Shown piece by piece: positions 7,593 to 16,391 of a DNA stretch of 40,580 nt. The notes under the pieces were generated by a model. It did no database searches. It saw nothing but the letters and a program-made list of their open reading frames with translations, and was not told where the DNA came from. Position 1 is the first letter of the stretch. Each line of letters begins with the position of its first letter. A program made the position numbers and the translations under genes. The stretch comes from Halanaerobiales bacterium (GTDB lineage Bacteria; Bacillota; Halanaerobiia; Halanaerobiales; M55B127): assembly GCA_021736945.1 (NCBI GenBank), contig JAIPEX010000008.1, forward strand, positions 1 to 40,580, in the 5' to 3' direction.

Positions 7593-8642
7593 TTAATTGA
7601 GATCTTCAATATCCCATTCAAATTTTTCCCAATTATTATTTTCCTCACGTTTTTTATTTTTTGGTTCTTTTTTCTTTTGGGTTGAATTGTTATTTAAAAG
7701 TTTTCTTGCTTGATCAATACTTTTAACATTATTTTCTTTCAAAGGAATAATGAAATTATCTTCTATGTATTTTAAAGAAGGCTGACCATCACTTTTACGG
7801 CGGAATGCTTCTTTAATTGCATATTTAGCTATAGAAACACTCAAACCATTATCCTCATTTAACCATTCAGAAAATATTTCCATTTGAGTTTCGCTTACAT
7901 TAAACCAATTTTTAAAACCGTAACAATTAGCAAGCTTATTTGTTTCTCGATACATTCTATCAAAGTATTTTAATCTTTCATAATCAAATATTTTCTTATT
8001 ATACCAATCATCTACTATGCCATGAAGATAGTAGAAACCTTCTTTTTTGTTTTTATTATTTTTATTAACCCATTTATCCACTCTTCTTATTAATTCTTTG
8101 ATCATTTTGTTATCAAAATCTTTCATCCAGTGTTCAATTTCTTCTTCAATAAGTGTGTAATCGATTCCTTGTGGTAAAAAACTTATTAAAGCTTTAATGT
8201 AATCTTTTTTGGCTAAATTATTTTTATTTAATACTTTAGATCTATAGTCATCAAAATTTTGATTAGTATTATTTTTGTTATTTTCGTTATTATTAAAGCA
8301 AGAACCAACTATTTTATTTAGATTCACTTTTATTTCATAAGTATAGTTACCCTTTTTTTCTTTGTCTAGATTAATATAATCGTGTTTTTTTAATATTTCT
8401 AGTCCTTTTTTGATATTTTCACGGTCCAGTGCTAAAAATCCTGCCATTATTGCAGGATTGGTTCTTATTGACTGGTTAGTATCAATATGAGTTAAAAGAT
8501 ATATAAAAACTGGTAGAGAAGGACCTGGTAAGGTTTTTAAAAACCCATGTTTAATACTTTCCCGTCCTAATTCAATACTTTGTTTTTCGTTATCACAGCA
8601 TATTCTAATTTTTTTATGTTCAATAAGCTTTATATTTTCCAT
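7593..8642 (-). CDS. DnaD-domain replication initiation protein, probable helicase loader partner
   Basis: A 349-residue protein. The N-terminal part (about 30-110) looks like a winged helix (SLPVFIYLLTHID, then NPAIMAGFLALDRENIKKGLEIL). A linker rich in Asn follows (about 115-135). Two helical stretches resemble DnaD/DnaB-II (DDBH) domains, the second reading IFSEWLNEDNGLSVSIAKYAIKEA with a following YIEDNFIIPL. The tail is Lys/Asn-rich and ends in acidic WEKFEWDIEDLN. In Bacillus, DnaD and DnaB proteins help load the helicase onto DnaA-opened DNA. The gene sits 21 bases upstream of dnaB helicase, which supports a loading role. Family call is moderately sure; it could also be a plasmid-type RepA-like protein, but its operon speaks against that. 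Confidence 0.7.
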   Translation of the reverse strand: MENIKLIEHKKIRICCDNEKQSIELGRESIKHGFLKTLPGPSLPVFIYLLTHIDTNQSIRTNPAIMAGFLALDRENIKKGLEILKKHDYINLDKEKKGNYTYEIKVNLNKIVGSCFNNNENNKNNTNQNFDDYRSKVLNKNNLAKKDYIKALISFLPQGIDYTLIEEEIEHWMKDFDNKMIKELIRRVDKWVNKNNKNKKEGFYYLHGIVDDWYNKKIFDYERLKYFDRMYRETNKLANCYGFKNWFNVSETQMEIFSEWLNEDNGLSVSIAKYAIKEAFRRKSDGQPSLKYIEDNFIIPLKENNVKSIDQARKLLNNNSTQKKKEPKNKKREENNNWEKFEWDIEDLN

Positions 8643-8664
8643 TTAAAGTTCACCCTCGTAAAAA

Positions 8665-8693
8665 ATTATACATCTTTTAAGGGGAAAATACAA
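8665..8693 (-). promoter_or_regulatory. Probable promoter of the DnaD-like/dnaB operon
   Basis: On the minus strand TTGTAT (8693-8688) and TATAAT (8670-8665) are 17 bases apart, about 22 bases before the ATG of the DnaD-like gene. The -10 is perfect, the -35 weak. GAGGGTG at 8657-8651 is the ribosome binding site. Confidence 0.6.
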
Positions 8694-8739
8694 TATCAAA
8701 TTTGAAAATGAGGAATTCAATTCAATATATATAGCTGAC

Positions 8740-8768
8740 TTGACACCCTAAATCATATTTGCTACTAT
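8740..8768 (+). promoter_or_regulatory. Promoter of the purB-purA-purD operon
   Basis: TTGACA (8740-8745) and TACTAT (8763-8768) lie 17 bases apart. The leader to the TTG start of purB is only about 30 bases, leaving no room for a purine riboswitch or T-box. Confidence 0.8.
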
Positions 8769-8805
8769 TAACTCGGAAAAGATAAATAAGGAAAGGAAGA
8801 TAATT

Positions 8806-10082
8806 TTGCTTAATAGATATAGTAGAGTTGAGATGGAAAAAATATTTAGTGAAAAAAACAAATATCAAAAATGGCTTGAGGTAGAATTGGCAGTAGTTAA
8901 AGCCCGTATGGAATTGGGGGAAGTTCCTAATAAAATCTATGAGAAAATCAAAAACAATTCAAAATTTAATGTAGACCGAATTAAAGAAATAGAAAAAGAG
9001 ACTAGACATGATATGCTAGCTTTTATCGAAAATGTTAATGAGAATTTAGGTAATGAATCAAAATATATTCATGAGGGTATAACTTCAAATGATATTAAAG
9101 ATACAGGTTTAGCCCTGCAATTAGGCGAAGCGTTAAATTTGGTACAAAAAGGTTTAAAAAAATTAAAAGATGTTATTAAAGAGAATGCTTTATTACATAA
9201 AGATACAGTTATGATTGGTAGAACTCATGGTATTCATGCTGAACCCATAACTTTTGGATTGAAATTAGCAGTTTGGTATAAAGAAATTGAGAGACACCAA
9301 AAAAGACTAATTCAAGTTGAAGATATAATTAAAGTTGGACAAATTTCGGGGGCGGTTGGCACTTTTGCAACTATTAATCCGGAAGTTGAAGAATTAGTAA
9401 TGAATGAACTAGGTTTGAATACTGCGTTAGTGACAAATCAAATACTCCAAAGAGATCGCCATGCGGATTTAATGAGCAAAATAAATCTTATCGCTTCTTC
9501 TTTAGAGAAATTTAGTACAGAGATCAGAAATCTACAAAGGACAGATATTTTAGAAGTTGAAGAAAACTTTTCAAAAGGACAAAAAGGATCTTCAGCTATG
9601 CCTCATAAGAAAAATCCGATTGTAAGTGAAAGAATCAGTGGTCTTGCAAGAGTAATTAGAGGTAATTTAATACCTGCTTTTGAAAATGTTAATCTCTGGC
9701 ATGAAAGAGATTTAACCCACTCTTCTGTTGAAAGGATTATTTTACCAGACAGTTTAATTTTAATTGATTATATGATTGATAAATTTACAGATATCTTAAA
9801 AAATTTAAAAGTAAATAAAAACACCATGAAGTTAAATATAAATAAAACTAATGGTCTTATTTATTCACAGAAAGTAATGTTAGCTCTAATTGAAAAGGGT
9901 TTAGATAGGGAAAAAGCTTACGAATTGGTTCAGAGAAACGCTATGAAGTCTTGGGAAAAAGATGAAAGTTTTCAAAAAATGATTGAAAATGATGGTGAAG
10001 TTATGACATACTTAAATAAAGAGGAAATAGAAAAAATTTTTAATTACGAAAATTTCCTAAATGAAATAGATTACATTTTTGA

Positions 10083-10101
<19 letters not shown>
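8806..10101 (+). CDS. purB: Adenylosuccinate lyase
   Basis: This 431-residue protein cleaves SAICAR and adenylosuccinate, releasing fumarate, in purine and AMP synthesis. It belongs to the fumarase/aspartase superfamily: the signature GSSAMPHKKNP is at about 265-275, with TRHDMLAFIE near 66 and GRTHGIHAEPITFG near 139, which carry the catalytic and substrate-binding residues. Length is normal for the family. TTG start with AAGGAAAGGA upstream. It is first in a run with purA (24 bases on) and purD. Its last codons lie inside a long palindrome that seems to organise translation of purA. Confidence 0.95.
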
Positions 10102-11388
<1,287 letters not shown>

Positions 11389-11407
11389 TAATATTTATTA
11401 TTATAAC

Positions 11408-11422
11408 GGAGAGAAAGTCTCC
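11408..11422 (+). other. Small hairpin in the purA-purD gap
   Basis: GGAGA (11408-11412) can pair with TCTCC (11418-11422) around a five-base loop. There is no T run, so it is not a terminator. It sequesters one GGAG-like sequence, while the real purD site CGAGGAG (11436-11442) stays free. It may be chance. Confidence 0.3.
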
Positions 11423-11449
11423 AATTAAATTATACGAGGAGTGTAAATC

Positions 11450-12730
11450 ATGAAAGTATTAGTTGTTGGAAATGGTGGGCGCGAACATGCATTAGTTTGG
11501 AAAATATACCAGAGTGATAAAGTTGATAAAATTTATGTTGCTCCAGGAAATGACGGAATGACTGATTTGGCAGAAAGGGTTGATATTTCAGCTAGTGACA
11601 TCAATGTACTTGCTGATTGGGCTTATGAGCACAAAATCGACCTGACTGTAGTGGGTCCGGAAAAACCTTTAGTAAAAGGTATTGTAAATGAATTTGAAAA
11701 AAGAGGTTTAAGAATTTTTGGCCCCAATAAACTCGCGGCTAGAGTAGAAGGCAGTAAAGTATTTGCTAAAAATATACTAGAAAAGCATAATATTCCAACA
11801 GCTGAATTTGAGGTTTTTACAGAACCCGAAAATGCTTTAGAATTTTTAAAAGAGGCGGACTATCCTTTGGTTATAAAGGCTGAAGGTTTAGCTTTTGGTA
11901 AAGGAGTAGTTATTGCTACTAATCAGGAAAAAGCTGAAGAAGCAATTACTAGGATTATGGAAGATAAAGTATTTGGTGATGCAGGAAGTCGGATTGTAAT
12001 TGAAAACTTTCTTGAAGGCGAAGAAATTTCAGTAATGGTGTTTACAGACGGAGAGAATTTTGTTCCTTTAGAATTTGCTCAGGATCATAAAGCCGTTTTC
12101 GATGGTGATGAAGGTCCTAATACAGGTGGAATGGGTTCTTATTCACCTTTACCATTTATGGATGAACAATTAAAAAAGAGAATTCATGAAAAAATATTAA
12201 AACCAGCATTAGATGCTTTTAACCAAGAGGGGTTAAATTATAAGGGATTATTGTATATCAATATGATCTTGACAGATATGGGGCCAGAAGTATTAGATTT
12301 TAATGCTCGTTTTGGTGATCCAGAAACTCAAGTAATCCTACCTCGGATGAGTACAGATATTATAGATGTTTTTGAAAAAACTATTGACCAAGAACTAGAT
12401 GAAATAGAGATTGAATGGGATGAAAGAGCAGCGGTCTGTGTCATATTAACATCTGCTGGTTATCCACTTACCTTTGATACCGGGAAAGAAATAAAAGGAT
12501 TAGATGATTTAAACAGGTTTGATAACCTCTTGGTTTTTCATGCGGGTACAACCAAAATTGGTGATAAGTTTTATACTGCCGGAGGAAGAGTAATTGGATT
12601 AACTGTATTAGGAAACCCAATTCAGGATGCTATAAGCCAAGTATATGAATATATTGAAGAGATTAATTTTGAAGATATGCATTATAGAACAGATATTGGT
12701 ATCTCTAATAGAGAATCTATAAATTATTAA
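11450..12730 (+). CDS. purD: Phosphoribosylamine-glycine ligase (GAR synthetase)
   Basis: A 426-residue ATP-grasp enzyme that makes glycinamide ribonucleotide, the second step of de novo purine synthesis. The N-terminal MKVLVVGNGGREHAL is diagnostic. Later marks are PGNDGM near 33, VGPEKPLVKGIV near 68, the ATP-grasp region KAEGLAFGKGVV near 143, and the metal and ATP site DFNARFGDPETQ near 283. Full length. It has its own good ribosome binding site (GAGGAG) 62 bases after purA and reads in the same direction, so it probably belongs to the purB-purA transcript. Finding purD away from purH/purN is common in some anaerobes. Confidence 0.96.
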   Translation: MKVLVVGNGGREHALVWKIYQSDKVDKIYVAPGNDGMTDLAERVDISASDINVLADWAYEHKIDLTVVGPEKPLVKGIVNEFEKRGLRIFGPNKLAARVEGSKVFAKNILEKHNIPTAEFEVFTEPENALEFLKEADYPLVIKAEGLAFGKGVVIATNQEKAEEAITRIMEDKVFGDAGSRIVIENFLEGEEISVMVFTDGENFVPLEFAQDHKAVFDGDEGPNTGGMGSYSPLPFMDEQLKKRIHEKILKPALDAFNQEGLNYKGLLYINMILTDMGPEVLDFNARFGDPETQVILPRMSTDIIDVFEKTIDQELDEIEIEWDERAAVCVILTSAGYPLTFDTGKEIKGLDDLNRFDNLLVFHAGTTKIGDKFYTAGGRVIGLTVLGNPIQDAISQVYEYIEEINFEDMHYRTDIGISNRESINY

Positions 12731-12754
12731 AAATAATTTCGAAGTGGTGAGAAT

Positions 12755-13561
12755 ATGTTTGATATTCATAATCATCTTTTAGCTGGTTTGGATGACGGGC
12801 CGCAGACACAAGAAGAAACCTTGGAAATATGTAAAGCAGCCGAAGAGTTTGAAGTGCATAAAATTGTAGCTACTCCCCATTACTTGGAGGGACAATATGA
12901 ACCCGAGGGTGAACTTATAAGGAAGAAAATAGAGGAAACGAACGATACCTTACAGAAAAATAATATTCAAGTTGAAATATTACCTGGTCATGAAGTATAT
13001 CTATCTGAAAATACTATAAATAAAATTAAAAAAGAAGATATCTTGTTTATAAATGATAGTAAGTATATATTATTAGAGTTACCTATGAATTACATCCCCG
13101 AGTATCTTGATGAATTCTTTTATGATTTAAGTGTGATGGGATATAAGCCCATAATTGCACACCCGGAACGTAATAAAGAAGTTATAAAGAATCCGGGTAT
13201 ATTATATCGTTGGGTAAAAGAAGGTGTTATATTTCAATTGAATGCGGGAAGTTTATTTGGTGTTTATGGACCTGAGGTTAAAAAATGTGCCATAGATTTA
13301 GTTGACAATTACTTAGTCCAAGTTATTGCTTCTGATTGCCATGGAGAATCTATGGCTGGTTTAGAATGGATGGCGAGAGCCAAAAGAAAACTGGAAGATA
13401 TATGTGGTTCTTATACCATCCAGTTTTTTACAAATGCAGAATATATAATTAATGACGAGGAAATTATTTGTGAAGAGCCTACTCATTTTGAGTCTAAGTC
13501 ATTTTGGAATTTTTTAGATAAATTCAACTTTAGCGAAAGGGATAATACCAAAAAAGATTAA
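12755..13561 (+). CDS. PHP-domain tyrosine-protein phosphatase, CpsB/YwqE type
   Basis: A 268-residue metal-dependent phosphatase of the PHP superfamily. Metal ligands are visible in DIHNHLLAGLDDGP (residues 3-16; His5, His7, Asp14), ATPHY (39-43), GHEVYL near 88, AHPERN near 135 and the late ASDCHG near 194. CpsB/Wzb-like members remove phosphate from bacterial tyrosine kinases that control capsule and polysaccharide export. No kinase or capsule operon is adjacent; the mannose-1-phosphate guanylyltransferase 5.5 kb away and the glycosyltransferase at 33158 are the only polysaccharide-linked genes here. ATG start with GTGGTGAG upstream, 25 bases after purD. Its stop overlaps the stop of the convergent thiI gene. 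Confidence 0.88.
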   Translation: MFDIHNHLLAGLDDGPQTQEETLEICKAAEEFEVHKIVATPHYLEGQYEPEGELIRKKIEETNDTLQKNNIQVEILPGHEVYLSENTINKIKKEDILFINDSKYILLELPMNYIPEYLDEFFYDLSVMGYKPIIAHPERNKEVIKNPGILYRWVKEGVIFQLNAGSLFGVYGPEVKKCAIDLVDNYLVQVIASDCHGESMAGLEWMARAKRKLEDICGSYTIQFFTNAEYIINDEEIICEEPTHFESKSFWNFLDKFNFSERDNTKKD

Positions 13562-14739
13562 TAACCTTCAATATGGATAACTTCAACACTTTCTACTGCT
13601 TTTTTTATCTTATCATCAATGTTTAAATCTTCTTCTCCTTTACGTACTTGCTCGATTGTTGGTCTAGTTTCTGGGCTATCTGGAACAAAAACCGTACAAC
13701 AGTCATCATAAGGTTGGATTGAAATATCATAAGTACCAATCTTTTTAGCAAGGTTTATTATCTGAACTTTATTTAATCCTAATAAAGGTCTTAAAATTGG
13801 TAATTGAGGTACTTCATTAGTTACTCTTAATGCTTCTAAGGTTTGACTTGCAACTTGACCGATACTTTCTCCTGTAATAATTGCTTTACCATTCTTTTTT
13901 TCGATAATTAGTTCTGTAATTTTTATCATCAATCTTCTCATAATTATAGTAATTAAATCATTTGGACATTTTTCATTCATTTCTGTCAGGATATCGGTAA
14001 AATCCACAATATGAAGATCTATATTGTTTTGGTATTTAGCTAATACTTGAGTTAATTCTTTAACTTTTTCTTTTGTTCGATCACTAGTAAAGGGAAAGCT
14101 ATGAAAATATACTGGTATAAGCTTAGCACCCCTTTTCAACCCCATATAGCCTGCTACAGGGCTGTCAATACCACCCGAAAGCATTAACCCTGCTTTCCCG
14201 GTTACACCGACAGGCAAGCCTCCCATACCTTCATAAACTTCAGAATAAACATAAGCACTATTTTTTCTAATTTCAACATTTATATCTAAATCTGGGTTGT
14301 GTAAATCCACCTCTCTTTTATTTTCTGTTATGTTTTCAATAACATATTCACCGAGATTATATTGTAATTCCATTGAATCATATTCAAAAGATTTATTGCT
14401 TCTTCGAGCTGTAATTCTGAAACTAATATAATCTTTATTTTCAAGGGCTTTTTGGGCTGATTTAAGAACCACTTCTTTAATTTTATCATAGTTTAAATCT
14501 ACTTCTTTAACTGGTGAAAAAGAAACTAGCCCCGGAATCTTTTGAAGTCGATTTATTACTATGTTTTGATTCACGTCGCTTTTCAAAAATATTCTTCCAG
14601 GAGTTTTATATATTGTTATGTTTCCTTTTTCTTTTTTTAAACTCTTTTTAATATTAGATTTTAAAATATCTTCGAACATAGATCTATTTTCACCTTTTAA
14701 GGCTATCTCACCATAACGTATCAGGTATAAATTACTCAT
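13558..14739 (-). CDS. thiI: tRNA 4-thiouridine synthetase ThiI
   Basis: This 393-residue enzyme adenylates and thiolates uridine 8 of tRNA. Order: N-terminal ferredoxin-like domain, a THUMP domain at about 60-165, then the PP-loop ATPase with SGGIDSP at 188-194. The motif PYDDCCTVFVP holds Cys347/Cys348, where the sulfur-carrying Cys of the family sits. The C-terminal rhodanese domain of the E. coli enzyme is absent, as in Bacillus, where a dedicated cysteine desulfurase supplies sulfur. That partner is encoded just upstream, overlapping by 4 bases. The stop codon region overlaps the convergent phosphatase gene by 4 bases with no room for a terminator. Confidence 0.95.
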   Translation of the reverse strand: MSNLYLIRYGEIALKGENRSMFEDILKSNIKKSLKKEKGNITIYKTPGRIFLKSDVNQNIVINRLQKIPGLVSFSPVKEVDLNYDKIKEVVLKSAQKALENKDYISFRITARRSNKSFEYDSMELQYNLGEYVIENITENKREVDLHNPDLDINVEIRKNSAYVYSEVYEGMGGLPVGVTGKAGLMLSGGIDSPVAGYMGLKRGAKLIPVYFHSFPFTSDRTKEKVKELTQVLAKYQNNIDLHIVDFTDILTEMNEKCPNDLITIIMRRLMIKITELIIEKKNGKAIITGESIGQVASQTLEALRVTNEVPQLPILRPLLGLNKVQIINLAKKIGTYDISIQPYDDCCTVFVPDSPETRPTIEQVRKGEEDLNIDDKIKKAVESVEVIHIEGY

Positions 14740-15893
14740 CTGTTTCCCCCCATTATCTTTCTTAATCTTTCAACATGTTTTTTTAACGTTTTTATTGTAA
14801 ATTCAATTTCTTTTTCCGTATTAAATTGGCTTAAGCTGAATCTTACAGTTCCTTCACGATAATTATCAGGTAAACCTAAAGCTTTTATAATATGACTAGT
14901 TTTGTTTTTACGAGAAGTACAAGCAGAACCGGTTGATATATATATGTTTTCACTTTCTAGACTGTGAACTAATACTTCACCTTTTATCTTTGCAAATGAA
15001 ACATTTAAAATATGAGGAGCACTCTTATCTCCAGGAGGTGTGTTAATTATAACGTCCGGTATTTCAGTTTGTATTTTTTGTTTTAGTAAGTTTTTAAGAT
15101 TTTTTAGTTTTGAGATACTTTTATTGTTAGGTAAATGTTTTACAGCTTCTCCAAAACCTGCAATTCCAGGCGTATTTTCCGTACCGGGGTAAAACCCTTT
15201 TTCTTGTCCACTACCATGTAATATTTTATCAATGAAAATATCATTATTAATATACAAAGCCCCTATACCTTTAGGTCCGTGAATTTTATGTCCGCTAACT
15301 GTATAAAGATCTATACCTAATTCTTTAATATTCAGATTAATCTTTCCGAGGGCTTGAACACCATCAACATGAAAATATAGATTTTTATATTTATTAACAA
15401 TTTCAGATATTCTTTTAATTGGTTGGATACTACCAACTTCATTGTTTACTGCCATTGTACTAATCAAGATGGTATTATTACTTAATTTTTCTTTTAAAAT
15501 ATCTAAATTGATTATCCCCTTTTTATTTACTGGAATGTAATCTACTTCAAACCCTCTTTTTTCAAGATGTTTAAAAATTTGAAGAACAGATTTGTGTTCT
15601 ATTTCGGTTGTTATAATATTGTTTCCAAATTTTTTAAGCCGATAAGCCGCGCCTTTTATACCAATATTATTGGCAAGTGTTCCACTACCGGTAAAGATAA
15701 TTTCTTCCCTTGTTGTCTTAAGTTTATTAGAAATTTGTAGGCGTGCTTCTTTTACTAATTTCTCTGCATTAATTCCAAGTTTATGTAATGAAGAAGGATT
15801 AGCATAATTATCCTCTAATACTTTTTTAATTTTGTTTACTACTTCAGGTAAAGGTTTGGTGGTAGCTGCATTATCCAAATAAATTTCATCCAT
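14736..15893 (-). CDS. Cysteine desulfurase (NifS/IscS family), partner of ThiI
   Basis: A 385-residue pyridoxal-phosphate enzyme that removes sulfur from cysteine and hands it on as a persulfide. The N-terminal YLDNAATTKPLPEV is characteristic. The PLP lysine is Lys203 in VSGHKIHGPKG, and the active-site Cys325 lies in STGSACTSRK. It overlaps thiI by the ATGA type of junction, so it most resembles the Bacillus NifZ/YrvO group that serves ThiI. A role in Fe-S cluster assembly cannot be ruled out, but no iscU or iscR gene is near. ATG start with AAAGGTTGGG upstream. Confidence 0.94.
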   Translation of the reverse strand: MDEIYLDNAATTKPLPEVVNKIKKVLEDNYANPSSLHKLGINAEKLVKEARLQISNKLKTTREEIIFTGSGTLANNIGIKGAAYRLKKFGNNIITTEIEHKSVLQIFKHLEKRGFEVDYIPVNKKGIINLDILKEKLSNNTILISTMAVNNEVGSIQPIKRISEIVNKYKNLYFHVDGVQALGKINLNIKELGIDLYTVSGHKIHGPKGIGALYINNDIFIDKILHGSGQEKGFYPGTENTPGIAGFGEAVKHLPNNKSISKLKNLKNLLKQKIQTEIPDVIINTPPGDKSAPHILNVSFAKIKGEVLVHSLESENIYISTGSACTSRKNKTSHIIKALGLPDNYREGTVRFSLSQFNTEKEIEFTIKTLKKHVERLRKIMGGNR

Positions 15894-15935
15894 AGATATC
15901 CCAACCTTTTAATATTATTATTAACTACTGACTTA

Positions 15936-15964
15936 ATTGTAAATTAATAGTCTTTTGATGTCAA
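15936..15964 (-). promoter_or_regulatory. Promoter of the cysteine desulfurase-thiI operon
   Basis: On the minus strand TTGACA (15964-15959) and TACAAT (15941-15936) are spaced by 17 bases, about 43 bases before the ATG. Both boxes are near consensus. Confidence 0.85.
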
Positions 15965-16069
15965 TTTTATTATTAAAAAGTGGGCTTATTTTTAAAATAT
16001 GTAGGTGGGAGAAAATAGGAAAGAAAATTGAGAAGAGCATTTTAAAGGGGAGTGAAGATATTTGAGTAG

Positions 16070-16213
16070 TTAACCGACTTTCTTTTCTAACTTTTTTTCT
16101 ATATTTTCTATATTATCATAATTTAATTTAGAACTACATTTTTCACAATATTCAGTACCAGACCAGTTTCTTGTTCCGCAAACGTTACATTTAACTTTTT
16201 TACCAAAATTCAT
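16070..16213 (-). CDS. Small zinc-ribbon protein (47 residues)
   Basis: Read directly from the minus strand: ATG at 16213-16211, TAA at 16072-16070. AAAGGAGGC stands just upstream of the ATG and a good promoter lies at 16248-16275, so this short frame has complete signals. The protein has two CxxC pairs, Cys9/Cys12 (CNVCG) and Cys23/Cys26 (YCEKC), making a four-Cys zinc ribbon. A charged helical tail follows (IENIEKKLEKKVG). No hydrophobic segment. Such small rubredoxin- or zinc-ribbon-like proteins may bind nucleic acid, proteins or iron; the function is unknown. It diverges from a redox flavoprotein gene and shares the space with a Fur-like box, which hints at a metal or redox link. Confidence 0.8.
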   Translation of the reverse strand: MNFGKKVKCNVCGTRNWSGTEYCEKCSSKLNYDNIENIEKKLEKKVG

Positions 16214-16247
16214 TATATTGCCTCCTTTCAATCATTCACTTTTAACT

Positions 16248-16275
16248 ATTATAAGGATTTTAGATTAAAAGTCAA
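16248..16275 (-). promoter_or_regulatory. Promoter of the zinc-ribbon gene
   Basis: On the minus strand TTGACT (16275-16270) and TATAAT (16253-16248) are 16 bases apart, 35 bases before the ATG. Confidence 0.85.
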
Positions 16276-16294
16276 GGGTTTTAGGCAAATTAAT

Positions 16295-16309
16295 TGAAAA
16301 TCATTATCA
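16295..16309. promoter_or_regulatory. Fur-like box between divergent promoters
   Basis: TGAAAATCATTATCA matches the 7-1-7 Fur consensus TGATAATNATTATCA at all but one position. It lies 20 bases upstream of the -35 of the zinc-ribbon promoter and 12 bases upstream of the -35 of the flavoprotein promoter. Being upstream of both -35 boxes, its effect could be repression by a spreading oligomer or activation. A PerR site is a possible alternative. Confidence 0.65.
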
Positions 16310-16321
16310 TTAACTAGGAAC

Positions 16322-16350
16322 TTGAACTCAAAAAGAAACAGTGGTATAAT
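16322..16350 (+). promoter_or_regulatory. Promoter of the flavoprotein gene
   Basis: TTGAAC (16322-16327) and TATAAT (16345-16350) are 17 bases apart, 41 bases before the ATG at 16392. Confidence 0.8.
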
Positions 16351-16391
16351 AAATTATGAACATATGACAAAAACTAAAAAGGAGGATAAAG

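Noticed and set aside
8646-8805. Purine riboswitch before purB
   Set aside because: The promoter leaves a leader of only about 30 bases, too short for the aptamer.
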